64,000 bases of DNA, from the NCBI RefSeq assembly GCF_026745355.1, contig NC_079204.1, positions 4,149,103-4,213,102 on the forward strand, read 5' to 3'. This document shows, one piece after another, positions 32,301-44,331 of the stretch. The notes under the pieces are model-generated. The model did not search any database, was not told the DNA's origin, and saw nothing but the letters and a program-made list of their open reading frames with translations. The stretch comes from Beta vulgaris subsp. vulgaris. Lineage: Eukaryota > Streptophyta > Magnoliopsida > Caryophyllales > Amaranthaceae. The translations under genes were made by a program, and so were the position numbers. Numbering within the stretch: position 1 is the stretch's first letter; every line of letters starts with the position of its first letter.

Positions 32301-35300
32301 TATTTTTGGCCAATGTTTGAAAAGAACGGATGTAATGGGGATAAAACTTAAAAGTGTTCTAACGCGGTGAGTTCCCGTTACGGAACGGACCACGCGGGCA
32401 GAAGTATGTGGTTTTTATTATGGCGCTCCGCAACGAGATTTTGCGGAACGACAAATCCAAAATTCGTTACATATAAGCCGTTTTGTAACGGAGCGGGAGA
32501 GTTTTAATTCCGGGCCTACCACTAAATTATTCTTCTACTTAAACCAAAATCCTCACAAACAAAATTTTGAAAGTGAATTAGCCTGTGAGGATTTTGGTTC
32601 AAGTTGAAGAAGAATTGAATGGTGGGTGGTGGTAAAATAGGTCTTGGATTTGAGAGATAGAGAGAGGGGGGGGAGGGGGAGGAGAGAGAAAGGGAGAGAG
32701 AGAGGGGGAGAGAGGGGGGGGTGGGGGAAGGAGGGAGAAACAGAGTGGAAATAGGTTACATAGGAGAGAAAATATAGAAAAAAAGGGTTCAAAGGAGGTC
32801 ACATGATCATCACGTTAGAGGGAGGGAGGGAGAGATAGAGAGAGAGAGAGAGTGTGTGGAAATAGGGGACATAGGAGGGAAAATATAGAAAAAGGGATTC
32901 AGAGGAGGTCACATGATCATCACGTGACATTAAAATGAACGGAAAAAAAAAATTCCAACAGCCGGAAACAGGGGTAAGGTAATGGTCAACAGCAAAATGC
33001 TAAAATTGAGGTAGTTCCGGACAACCAAATTTTTATAAGGTAGTTTCTCGCAAAAACTTGAAAGTTGAAGGTAAGTTTGGACAAAAAAATTCTATAATCT
33101 AAAAGTATATTTCATAAACTAATCATATCAAGATTAGTTTTACATAACTAAAGCACCTAAAGTATGGACAAACAACTTGGTTTCATGTAGTTGATTAAAT
33201 AATTTGACATTTTTATTCCTCTTAACTTTACAGGTACCATACTACTTAGGCGAGCTAACTGAAAAAGTTTCAGAGGAAGATAGACTACAGATACTTAGGG
33301 CCTCACAAGCTAAGCTGAAGGTACGTTTTGTTAACTCTGAGAAGCAGTCAACCCTAATTGAACAAAGTATTTAGTAAGTGGCAAGAGACTATTTTGGAGC
33401 TAATGAAAGACATACATGCTTAGGTGATTATTTTTGAATTATATTACCTTCAAATGTTATCCATTAACATTTGGCCTACATCTTGAAGTCCAGTGTGTTC
33501 TCTTTTTTTAAAATAATTCTCTTGTTTTTTTCTCTCGGGTTTAAATTACATTTCACGCGATATGATATAGATCAAGTACAGTGACACATCTTTACATCTG
33601 TGATTATACTTTCAGGAATCCTAATTTGAAGAAATTTTATTTCTGTAAAACGAGTACTTTATGATCTTTTTTGGCATTTCAGCCTACTGAATCTATGCCA
33701 AAAATAATAGAGTTTACTTCATTAGTCAAAGCTACCACTCAACCACACCTCAATACAATTTACATTTGAAGTCACTATACTATAACCCAACTCCCACCTT
33801 CTAGTATTGGTATTCTGGTAAATAGATTTTTTTTCCCTATTAGTTTGGCAATAGAGTATATTGATTTTGTTAGTTCATGTATGCAAATTCTTGATGCATT
33901 TACCATAATTCTTAGTCTGGAATGTCTTACTATGTTTGTTCTCCTTATAGGAATTTGTTTCGTTTTGTGAAGCCATGGAGCTTGTACCTGAAGAGGAGTT
34001 GGAATCTTTGAAGCAAGGTGGCTCTAACACCTTTGCTGATAAAAGGGCTAGAAAGGTTGGTCTAAGTTGTGCCATTGAGACTGTTTTCCTTGACTAGTAT
34101 GTTTAGTTCCCCTTTCTGATTTATGCTTTTGCACAAGCTCACTTCACATGAAGTTGTGATTGATGTTTCCGAGGTGTTCACCTTCTAGATAGCTCGGTTC
34201 AAACGACAGAAGGCTGCAGAGTCAAAGCTACTGGAAATCAAAGAGCGTAGGGAGCGACGTGGACGTTCAACAAGAGCTGCAGCCCTATCTACTCCAGTTG
34301 AGGCAGGAGAGGAAGATGTATTGGATGATGATGGGGAGGAAGAGAGGGAGGTTAGTTTCTCTTATTTTATGCACAATAGAATTCTATGTTCATCCCGTCG
34401 GATCCTGGAGATATGGGGAGAGCAAGATTCTGTAGGGATTCAGATCACTAAATCTTATAAGTAGTTATGTCTTGACTGTGCAATAATCATCTTATACGTA
34501 GTTATGTCTTGGTTGTGCCTTTTGATGTTGAAGCTAGGATAGTTGGTCTGGCTTACCAAGGATATACTAGCTTTACATTGAATTTAAGTTGTTGGTTTCA
34601 TTGATTATTTTGATAAGAGAATACGTGGTAAGGTCAATTCTTAGAATTGTTTACCTATTATGCTCATTTTATGCTCTTCACTGAGTATCCTGCTCAATTA
34701 GACAGTCTTTCTTTTGTGGGTTGTAGTCTTGTGGAGGTATATCATATTGATGATCCAAACATAGTACTACTCTTTCTTATTAGAAGTCAGTCATGCTTTC
34801 TAGATCAAAGTTTGATGGTTTCAAATTCATATTCATCTATTCATATTATAAAAACTATATTGTTAGATTGAGATTCCACAATCTACGCACTAGAATATCA
34901 AAATTCAGCTACCATAGTGGTACTATATGCTTGATCTGCCTTGATGTGTCTTGAGAGAATTCTGATTGCTGAGCAATCTTATATCCGATAAAAGAATGGT
35001 TCTTAAAATATTATTTTTAATTAATGGTCAAACTTCATCGAATAGTTTAGGTGGCATATGTTAATGTAGCTACACCAGCAGTATACATTACCTTTATGGT
35101 ACTTCACTGGAATTATCTCTCATTTGTTTCCTTCTCTTAGTTTTCAACTTCTCATAGCCATTCGTTTTTGTGGCAAAGCTTTGCGACACTTGTGATACAC
35201 CTTCATTGTAATGTAGATGTGTTATCTCCAATACTTGGTGAGGACTGATCATACATAGTATAGGAAGTTAACATCTCAAGATATCCCTTATTTCAGTTGG

Positions 35301-36881
35301 GGGTATTTACTGTTTTCCAATGGGATAAATCTCCCCGTTTTATTGTTTTGTTGTTGTTGTTGCAATGTGATAAAGTCATCTTGAAGAGACTCCTTTAACA
35401 ATCTGCTTTTTGTTTGCAGGCATGGCTTACCACCATTTCCTTGGCAATTTGCAAGGTATACACTATCATAATTGAGAGTATTGCAATGTACGCCTTTTTT
35501 ATTCCCCCTCTTGTTGTTGTTATTACTCTTCCTCACTTCTTGCTATATGATTATTTAGGCGTTTGATTTGCTAGAAATGCTGAGGAAAGAGCAAGAAATG
35601 CTTTCTGCTGTAAAGAAGAGACAGATGCAGGTACTACTTGATACATTTGCTGTTTTGAAAACAGCTTCTCTGTAATTGTAGAGGCCTAGAGGCTATGTAT
35701 GTTTGCATTTGTGGTTTTCGTTTTAATGTCTGTGTTTCCTTTTTCATTTGCAGGATGGGGGTAAGGAATTCGCTGAGTCCAATTTGGATGAACGGACAAG
35801 GAAGGCAGAATCATGGCATCGTGATGCATCAGTTCGAGCTCAATACACAAAACCAGCACCGCCCATAACATGTGCTACCTTTGCTCAAGATGTCCTAGAA
35901 GGGAGAGCAAGTGTTTCACAGGAACACGACCACAAACATCAGCCCCTTATATTTGGGCCAGCTAGTCTTAAGAGTGGAAGTCGTACCTCTGAAAGAGAAA
36001 GAATGATGGCACAGGTTTTTCAACCTAACCACAGGTACACCCAGGTTTCATTAACTTTAATTTACAGAAACCCTGATTACTTATGAATATGGCTAGATCA
36101 ATATTATCGGGTGTATCTTCTCTTAGTTAATTGGGTTTTGTGGAGGGAGTGCAACCATGTGAGTAGAGGCAGGCTCCTTGACAATAAAAAATACCATGGT
36201 TTCCAAATATGTTCTAGTGAAAAACATTGAATAAAGTTTCATGTTCAAAGGAGCATTAGAGAGAAATCGCCGAATCATTTTGTTCATTTGGTCAAACATG
36301 AGTAGCGAGGAACTGCTTTTGCTGGCGATTGGCGTAGGATGTACAAAAGCTAATCCCAAGTTCTTCCTAAGACCGAGTTTACATGTGTGCTCAGCTTGAA
36401 GTTGATAAGGTGTCAGGAGTATGAGCTCAGGTTACTTGACACTAAAACCTTGGCTTGCAGTTTAAGCTAGGACTTGGCTTATTTTTATAGTTTCTTTTTA
36501 ATAAATCTTTTCTTGAAGACAATAATAACATGAGTGCTTCGAGAATACAATAAAAAGCCAGCCAGCATTTTGTTCAAATCAGATCAATAAGATTGCAAAT
36601 GAGAATTTACATGCATTTTCCTTTTGCTTCCTAGGTTACCGACCATGAGCATAGAGGAAGCTGGGGAGACGGAGATGGAGATGATGAATCAATGGCAGGA
36701 GAGAACCAAAAAGTATATAGAGGAAGCAAATTCAGCATGGTACAAGGATCCTTTCAAACCCGGGCCTCCCGAGGAGGATGAAGATGATGATGCTGCAGTG
36801 GAGAGAGCCAGAGCAGAAGACGATTGGAAAGACGAGAATCCTCGTGGTGCTGGAAACAAAAAGCTTACTCCCTGTGGTTAA
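29315..36881 (+). CDS. TAP46: PP2A regulatory subunit TAP46 (9 exons, 402 aa)
   Basis: Exons: 29315-29410, 29557-29679, 33234-33320, 33951-34055, 34189-34350, 35420-35455, 35559-35630, 35754-36034, 36635-36881. Frame is kept throughout (1209 nt with stop). The protein belongs to the Tap42/alpha4 (IGBP1) family, which binds catalytic subunits of PP2A-type phosphatases and acts downstream of TOR kinase. Landmarks: MSEMTLPSLFEQARKIH at the N-terminus; VPYYLGELTEKV; FVSFCEAMELVPEEELES; the basic segment ARFKRQKAAESKLLEIKERR; AWLTTISLAICKAFDLLEML; PITCATFAQDVLEGRASVSQ; and the acidic tail ending RGAGNKKLTPCG, which is very conserved in plants. The helical N-terminal half makes the phosphatase contact in the family. 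Intron 2 is 3.55 kb and carries repeats. The length matches the Arabidopsis protein closely. Confidence 0.97.
32640..32930. repeat. GA-rich tract and tandem duplication in TAP46 intron 2
   Basis: A purine-rich run (GAGAGA and GGGGG blocks) is followed by TGGAAATAGG...CATAGGAG and GAGGTCACATGATCATCACG. The whole block then repeats at about 32820-32925 with similar order. Two copies differ mainly in the length of the GA and G runs. Polypyrimidine-type open frames on the other strand are low-complexity artefacts. Confidence 0.8.
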
Positions 36882-39353
36882 AGTTCAACAAAATATTAAA
36901 TTTGCCTTTCTATTCCTCTAAAATCCAAATATACATGTCAAGGTGTTGCAAATGAGTTAACTTTCTGTCTAATTTTCGGAATTTTGGCGTATTATTAATT
37001 AATTATGATTGTATGAACTAATATATGTGTAAATTATTAAGGAATTTTAGGTGGTTTTGACTTATGAGCCATAGTAGCTGTACTTGAGAATTTTGTTCTT
37101 TTATTTTAGATGGGATATGCTAATAACATGCCACGTTTTATTATTATTGTTATCCCTCATTGTGGTTGAACGGTGGTTGTTGATAAATAATTATCGCCAC
37201 ATTCTATATAATTATTTGATTAAACATTGTTTTTGTTGCTGTTAAGTGAGCTACCAACAGACAGATCAGAAGATGTAAAATCTGATAGAGAAGAAGTATA
37301 CTAGAGCAGTAGAGCAGTGCACAAGTGAAGTGTGCACCACAGAGTGCTAATAAGAATGGTGCTCCTAGTAACGTGTCCCAATGACACGACGACAGGCGTG
37401 TGACGTGTGTTAAACTGTATATGCTGACATGCTGTGAATATCTGCTTAATTTCTTAGCATAAAATTGAGAATTGGTAGGGCTTGTAAGTTGTAATATTCT
37501 AGTTGCAAGTGAATATGATCAATAGATGAGAAATTGAACTTAGAATTCAAACTAATGGGTAAACGTATTCTGGTTGCATGAACGTTGGAACATGGTAGGA
37601 CCAACTTTATATGGTGATGGCACGAGCAGAGATAAATATAGAATAATGTCTTAACTATAACTTCTAAAATTCATTTGAAAGGATGTTTTAGGCTGATCTC
37701 CGGACTAGAGTGTTAGTCTAAGCTTGTTTTTCTTATCAAATAAATAAAAACGTGTTCTATATCGCAGCATGTGGAGGATATGGATATGAAAATTTTGTAG
37801 TTAACTACAAGAGTATGGGCTCCTAAATGATGTCCATTTATAACAATGCTTGAAAAGAATAACTTTTAGCTAAATACTTCATTCCATATTGTGACCACAC
37901 TTAAGCTTCTTAATTCGCTATTATTTGTCATTTTAAAGCATCATTAGACTAAGCAATTTAACAAATATTATCTGCTAAGTTTACCAAAGTGTGGATTATG
38001 GACTAGGGTGCACAATGCTCATTGTGCACCCAAAAAGAACATACAATTAATATAAAAGAACATAAACTTTTTTCAACAACTTTTCTACTTTAAAAAAGAA
38101 CACACGGCTTAAAATTAAAGAACGTGTAAATCTATATTTATAAAAGAACAAATGTTATAATGAAAAGAACATATAGTAAATGAACATCTACACTTAAGGT
38201 AAAATAACATATATCTTTTAAATTTAAATTTGAAAAAGGAATATTTACTTGCAAAATTTAAGGAAACAAATAACAATAATTTTTTTAAATTATAGACTCT
38301 AAAAATAATAAAACGACGTAGTTTAGAAAAGGGTGCACCATGCTCTACATGGACTTGGGTGCATGTACTTATTTGCGCTTACTACTAGTGCTAATTTTGA
38401 AGCATCATTACGCTATTGCTTAGTACAACTCCTCAAGGCCCTCAAAGGCTCGAAGGTTGTGCTCATAGCCTCATAGTAATATATCTTCATCCTCAAACAT
38501 GAGTATTTCGCTTTTACTTCATTAAATTTCTTTCACTCAAGTGGTAATAAATGATAATGAAATTTTTTGAACAGAAAGAACGTATTTGAGGTGGATAAAT
38601 ATAACTATGGATTATAGAGTGGGATCTTTCTCCTCAAAATTACACGAGTTAAATTACTATAACCACCCTTAATTTCCATACTCAACTAGTCGTGAAAGAC
38701 GATAAATTGGGACGAAGGAAGTAGTAGTATTAAATTTTCGGAGTTTTATTGACAAGATAAAAGACCTACAAAGATTGAAACTATTGGAGGAAGACTAGAA
38801 GGTTAGAGAGACTGATCCATGGACCACGAATAGAAAATGATTGCTCAACCAAAAAAAGGGCAAATGTCAAAACAAAAGAATTTCATTAATTCATCAAATC
38901 AGACATCAAAGAACACAAGAAACATTGATAAAAAAGACTAAAATGATATTATTCATTTAAAACAGCCTGCACAAGTAACATATTGGTAGTTTTCTTCTAT
39001 ACACAAGTTGAAAGAATTACAGATAAACAGATCAATCAAGGGGATTTATAACAACAAAAACTATAATTGGTCTCAACTATTAGAATTTAAGGGGTTGCTA
39101 AAAAGATTCACCCCAAAAACACCATAGTTAGACCTATATAGCTCAAAAAACATGAAATTATGCCCCTTGTTGATTGCACACAAAAGTTGCTCCTACTCTT
39201 TGGACATGAAACTTTATCAACTTCATGGTACAATATCAAATGTAAACATCAAATCTACAAAATCCAAGATCAACCAAGGACCTTGAATTTCAAAAAGAAC
39301 ATCCAAGATGAACAAATTTGCTCGAATCGAGTATCGAAAATTCGATGGTAAAA
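36882..39353. other. Intergenic region between TAP46 and the phytolongin gene
   Basis: It contains the TAP46 3' UTR, then 2.4 kb of AT-rich sequence. The only structured part I see is 38006-38370, which starts with a perfect 26-bp foldback and is full of AAAGAACATA words. One Stowaway-like end (GGGACGAAGGAAGTAGTA) lies at 38709-38726 without a visible partner. No gene is seen. Confidence 0.5.
38006..38031. repeat. Perfect foldback, 12-bp arms
   Basis: GGGTGCACAATG, loop CT, CATTGTGCACCC. A related but imperfect word, GGGTGCACCATG, lies at about 38334 and GGGTGCATG at about 38358. This suggests that 38006-38370 is one element of unknown class. Confidence 0.75.
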
Positions 39354-40169
39354 CTACCCTTCAATGCATTGGAATCCACGGCAAACAAACAACCAAATCC
39401 CAAATAAGATCAAACAAACAGCCAAATCCAACACTAATACAATCCAAACATGTCTTCTCCAAATTTTCTTAGCTTTGTGTCTTCCAACATTACCATGACC
39501 ATCCATCAAACAATTACCATTTGGGTGATTATATTCCCTACTTTTAACCTCACCAACATTATAATTATCATCATGTGACATATCAACCTTACCATCAACC
39601 AAATTTTCTCTACTATCTATCAAACTTTCACCAGACAACTTCTTTTTCTTCAATCCTTTCCCTATTTTGGAGGAAGACAACAATGGCACAGACAAAATCT
39701 TCTTGGATTTAGTCGAATTCGAACCCGGGTTATTGTTATTGCTATGAACACCATTTGGGACTAAATGTAAGGCATCAAAATCAACACTTTTTGACATCAA
39801 TTTGTGGAAAATTGGGTAAAGCTCACCTTGGAGGCAATAAGATGAGAAGTTGAAATTTGATTTTCCATTAATTAGTTGATCAATTGTTGCCTTCAAACGA
39901 TCCAAGAATTGAATTTGATCTGATTTAACCATTTTGGAATCAAAAATCCCAAAATAAACAAACCCATCATAAACCAAAAAAGTGTAAGTTTGATTTCTAT
40001 AAGAGTGAGAAAAATTGCTATGATGTGGTGGTACAAGAAGAAGACATTGATGAGCAAGTTGTTGAAGGGCCGAGTCAACTGAGTTGAACTCAGCAAGAAT
40101 CGTTGATGATTCTGATGAACGTTGATGAGCTATACATGCGTAACGCACGAAATCTGGGTCTGAAATCAT
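39354..40169 (-). CDS. Phytolongin (longin-domain, tail-anchored protein), single exon, 271 aa
   Basis: Phytolongins are plant proteins with a VAMP7-like longin domain, in which the SNARE motif is replaced by a different region before a C-terminal anchor. The N-terminal ~115 residues (VRYACIAHQRSSESSTILAE, then YTFLVYDGFVYFGIFDSK) form the longin domain. Residues ~120-235 are low in structure and rich in Asn, Ser and Lys (KIGKGLKKKKLSGES). A transmembrane helix at about 241-263 (HVWIVLVLDLAVCLILFGIW) is followed by a short lumenal tail. No SNARE heptads are visible, which separates it from VAMP7 proteins. It probably acts in membrane traffic; the sequence resembles the Phyl2 group, but the exact paralogue is not certain. 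The lack of introns fits part of this family. Confidence 0.85.
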   Translation of the reverse strand: MISDPDFVRYACIAHQRSSESSTILAEFNSVDSALQQLAHQCLLLVPPHHSNFSHSYRNQTYTFLVYDGFVYFGIFDSKMVKSDQIQFLDRLKATIDQLINGKSNFNFSSYCLQGELYPIFHKLMSKSVDFDALHLVPNGVHSNNNNPGSNSTKSKKILSVPLLSSSKIGKGLKKKKLSGESLIDSRENLVDGKVDMSHDDNYNVGEVKSREYNHPNGNCLMDGHGNVGRHKAKKIWRRHVWIVLVLDLAVCLILFGIWLFVCRGFQCIEG

Positions 40170-40959
40170 TGGAAATTTTCCTCAAAAAAATCAAAAACCC
40201 AGAAAAATTTGAGGATGATTGATAAAAAAAAATGACACCCACCAAAAAGAATCAGGGGATTTTAGGTGGGATTCAATCAAAATCACAAACCCACAAAGAA
40301 AAGAAGCTAAATTTAGGTGGGAAATCAATAAAAATACAAAACCCACAAAAAAAAGCACAAAAATTTGAGTGATAAATTGATTAAAGAGATGAAATTGATT
40401 GATGAAATCACTCTATTTTTTCTGTGGGAAATCTAAAAATGTACATTTGGGATCAAAAAATGTGTTTTTTTTTTTTTTTGGTTCTTCTTCTTGAGAGTGT
40501 TGGATTTGAGATTGAAGAGGAGAGAGAATATGTGGGAAGATTAGGACAAAAGGGTGTTAGAAAGGAGACAGAAATCTAGGGTTTGGAATCAAAGAAAAAA
40601 GAAATTAATTTTACAGCGAAAGCAGAGGAGGATCCATCAAAGGTGGAGGAAGGAGGTGGAAATGGGGTGGATAAAAGGGTATTTTTACAAATTTAGCCTT
40701 AGAGGGAGATACAAATAATCAAATATAATCATATGATGATAATATGAAATATTAACTTTCCCTAGTGAATATTCCAAATTTCACATATACTACTTGTGAC
40801 ATTTTTGAGAGGTGGTTTTTAAGATTTGGGGTGGATTTTGGAAATTTGGATGCTTTTATTATGAGAAAATGTTGTTTATCTTTGAAAATGAAAAAAATTA
40901 TCCAATTTTAGTAGTTATTTAATTAGTTAGGATTAAGGTGGTGATATATTATAGAGTTA

Positions 40960-41522
40960 CTAGAATTTTTTTGCACGCGATGCGTGCTTGAATTTTTTTT
41001 GAAACAGAAACTTGATTTTTTCGGCATAAGAGTCAAATTTTGAACATTACACATATGAAGTATAATTGTTTTTAGTTGCGAAATTTGATTGGTTTAGTTT
41101 CTACACTTAAGTCTTCACCAATCTTTTTGTTTTTACTTTTCAAAGTTAAATTCTATGAACAAAATAGAAATTTTATTAATATTTATAATTTATAATTTTT
41201 AGTTGATTTTTGAATTAAGTACAATACTTCATAAATTGTAAAGAAAGTGGACACTTTGATTTCAAGTCAATTTTTTCATAGGTTGTAGTTTGTAAGTGAA
41301 TTTTTAAGTTTTTGTAAATTTTTCTCATCATTTAGTGATTTGCATAACGTAAATTATGTAATTTTTTAGTTGACTTGTGAGTGATTGTTATAATTATATT
41401 TTTGATATTTTTGTTTGAACCCCCTTTGATTTGTAAGTGAATTTGTAATTTAAATGGGAAGGGGTAACATAGTCTCTTCATTCGGGGACACCATAGCTTC
41501 CCCTTCCCTTATATAATAGAGA
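40960..41522 (-). mobile_element. Non-autonomous Helitron, 563 bp
   Basis: Read on the minus strand, it starts TCTCTATTATATAAGGGAAG at 41522 and ends CTAG at 40960. About a dozen bases before the 3' end is the hairpin GCACGC-ATC-GCGTGC (40973-40987). The flanking bases are A and T, so the insertion is between A and T without a target duplication. These are the three hallmarks of Helitrons. No helicase is encoded. The interior is AT-rich and shared with the neighbour at 41640-42100. Confidence 0.85.
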
Positions 41523-41639
41523 TATATTGTACTTTAATTCTTGAATGATATTTTACATAAACCTTTTTACCTTGAATTAATCTCTATTATATAATAGAAA
41601 AAATAGGTCCAAATATATGTAAAAGTTTCATTATATATA

Positions 41640-42100
41640 GGAAACATATAAAAAAGTAAATAATTTTTTCCTTGCTTGCTAACTTCTAAATTCTGATTTC
41701 ACTACAAATACACCTCTATTTTTTTATCATGACCCACCATTAATTGTGAATGGTTCTTGAGAATAGTGTTTGTAAGTAAATTTTTGTAAATGTTTTTGTA
41801 TGTATTGACGTTCTAGGTTATTATTTTAGTTTGTATGTTAATTTTAAGTTTTAAAAAGTTTCCTGATTATTTGAGTGATTTGCGTGATTTTATTAACGTG
41901 ATTTTCTCAATTTATGAGTGATTTGTAAAGTTTCTTCTTTTAAGTGATTGTGAGTGAGTGTTGTAAATTAATTTTCATAGTTTTCTTTGAGTGTCGATTT
42001 TGATTTGGCATTCATTTTGTAATTTAGAAAGGGGAGGGGGGCAAAATAGGCACTTCAAAAGAGGACACCATTGCTCCCCCCTTCCCTTATATAATAGAGA
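41640..42100 (-). mobile_element. Second Helitron copy, same family, 3' end lost
   Basis: Its 5' end (minus strand TCTCTATTATATAAGGGAAG at 42100) and adjacent G/C-run region match the copy at 40960-41522. Interior words such as TTTGTAAGT and GTGATTTGC recur in the same order. The CTRR and hairpin 3' end is not visible. A further TCTCTATTATATAATAG motif stands in opposite orientation at 41581. Confidence 0.65.
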
Positions 42101-42110
42101 TAATAATCAA

Positions 42111-42299
42111 CTGGGATTGGCGTGAGTGGTTAAGGGTCTCTCGCTCCTTAACCAAGGTCTTGGGTTCGAGCCTTTGGTATGGAAAAAATCACAGTTGGGA
42201 GGGATGTTGCCCTTTGAGGTACTCATGCAAACTCCCGTGGGAGATTAATCCACTCGTCGAAAACGGTGGGAACTCCTCATAGTCGGACCAAAAAAAAAA
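42111..42299 (+). mobile_element. tRNA-derived SINE, copy 2 (better preserved)
   Basis: The A box lies in TTGGCGTGAGTGGTTAAG, the B box in GGGTTCGAGCC, and the body ends GTCGGACC followed by an A-run. It aligns along its whole length with copy 1 at 20375-20569. It starts 10 bp after the 5' end of a Helitron copy. The target duplication is unclear. Confidence 0.9.
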
Positions 42300-42499
42300 T
42301 ATTATAGAAGTTATAATAGTGTCTGATGAGGTAGTTAGATGAACATACTTGTATTTGTTGACACCTTACTAGTTGTCGAATCATTTTAGATTTTTAGGTA
42401 TGTGTTGTTAATTTTTATGTTGGGGTTGGAATTTGAGCAAATATTTTTGTTACTTGTTTCTTGTCGCTTTCTTATTTTAGAAGTGCTCTGACTATGTAG

Positions 42500-42674
42500 T
42501 TTAGGTTAGAGTTAGGCATTTATGTCGCTTAAGTGAGATCTCGAGTTCGAGTCTCACCATATGCAGAAACTCTTGCTAGGAGACTCACTCACCAAAATCA
42601 ATTGTGCAATCTAAGGTGAACTCGAATGTAATCGGAGCAAAACTTCAGTAAATCAAGTCGGCAACCAAAAAAAA
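42500..42674 (+). mobile_element. Second-type tRNA-derived SINE
   Basis: A B box lies in TCGAGTTCGAGTCTCACC at about 42540. The body ends AAGTCGGCAACC followed by an A-run. It shares the general plan but not the sequence of the 42111-42299 SINE. The A box is weak (around TTAGAGTTAGGCATT). Confidence 0.6.
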
Positions 42675-43292
42675 CTAGAAGTGAAAAAGGAAGGTGAGGG
42701 AATTGTTTTATGTATTTGTGATGTAAACTTGCCTAAACAAGTGGTATGTCCAGTCATTTTAGAAAGAGAAATTTATGAATATGATTGTTAAATGTTACAT
42801 AAAAGTAAAATAGATATTTTATTGATAAACGTAATACCCTTTAATTGGCATGTCGGGAGAGATCTTAGGTTGACCTCATTTTTTTTATTTAAGCTAAAAT
42901 TAATACAGTGATTGTAACTTGTAAGATGTAGTATTAGCACCAAAAAGAATTATAAATAGATGTAATGCTCTTTTAATTGGCATGTCGGCAGAGGTATTAC
43001 TAGGTTTTTTTCACCAGTGTTCTATAGCTGAATTCAATTCATCAATGTTAAGTTGTAAAAATCTATTATAGAATACAAAATCTAACATAATAACATATGA
43101 AATTGAATTAAATAAACTCCTTTCTACAAAACCAAAATAATTGATGAAATTGACACTTCTATATATTTGTTGTTATTTCATTATATAACTTCGTAAGGGG
43201 ATTAATCGATTTATTATAATTTCAATATTGATTTAAATGGTTGTAAATTAAGAATTAACATATGTTGCAAACCGTGTATAGGTATTAACCAA

Positions 43293-43440
43293 CAAAAATT
43301 ATTAAAAGAGACGATCTAATTTTAATATAAAAGTAAATCTAATAACTAAATGGATTAAACTAGTCACTAAAAGAAATTAACCTAGTCATTATTGGGCTAA
43401 ATCTCTTTTTAATATTGAATTTACCATTGCTTAATTTTAA
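43293..43440 (+). repeat. Dispersed repeat, copy 2 of 2
   Basis: Partner of 9325-9475, same orientation, about four-fifths identical by eye. It lies in the intergenic region downstream of starch synthase 1. I see no structure that identifies its family. Between 43441 and 44331 nothing else is recognisable. Confidence 0.7.
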
Positions 43441-44331
43441 TATAAAAGTAAGCAATTTCTTACAAGACAAAAAAGTAATTTTGTAGTAGACCCAATATGT
43501 AGTAGAACAACAAACAATATAGACTTCAAACTCTCACGAGAAGAAATAACAACCTTTATTTATTTTTTTAAACATTGGTAAGAAGAATTCCTCTGGACTG
43601 AGCTCGCACAAAATCCCCACCCAGAGCCCCATTACAAGCCAGACGTGACAGCCCTCGCACAGGACCTCCACATTCCTACCAACTAGTAAATAATTGACAG
43701 ATAATATGAGATGAAGTATTCGAGTAAATATTCAACACTAAAATTATGTAAAGGAAGATAGAAGACTATATTACCAGTATAAGTTTGGTACTTGGTAGCA
43801 GATTCCTACCAACCATCACTCTCATTTGTCATTGTTCTTGTTTTAGGGATCAATTAATCAAAGACTGAGAGTTAGTTGCATTTGTTCCTTTAGTGTATGA
43901 TAGTATATTGATTTTTCCAGCTTCATTATTGTTTACTTCGTTAATCAATCTATGTACTAATACTTTACAAGAGATATTCTCATTACATACATTCAATGGC
44001 ATAAACAGACGTTTGCTTATCTAAAACAAACACCAGTAACCAAACTACAAAAATGATAGAAGAATGAAATAAACCCAATTATGCCGTTGATCAAACCATA
44101 TGTCCATCGTACCTTCTGCATTCCTTCAACATCATGATTCATGTGGAGTAATTTGTTCAATACTACTCACCTAATGTTGATGAAGCTTCAACGATGCGAT
44201 TCTTTGTGTTATAATGTATGGTACGTTTATTGGTACCTTTGGCATGTAAAATTTCATGTTCATGCTTCCGTTCTTGGTTAATCTTAGCTTACTCAATTTT
44301 ATGTGTCGCGCTTCTCTCTCTCTCTTGCATC

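Noticed and set aside
32553..32802. Pro/Leu/Ser-rich open frames on the minus strand
   Set aside because: They translate the GA- and G-rich low-complexity tract inside TAP46 intron 2.
39893..40096. Second minus-strand frame inside the phytolongin gene
   Set aside because: Shadow frame of the phytolongin coding sequence.
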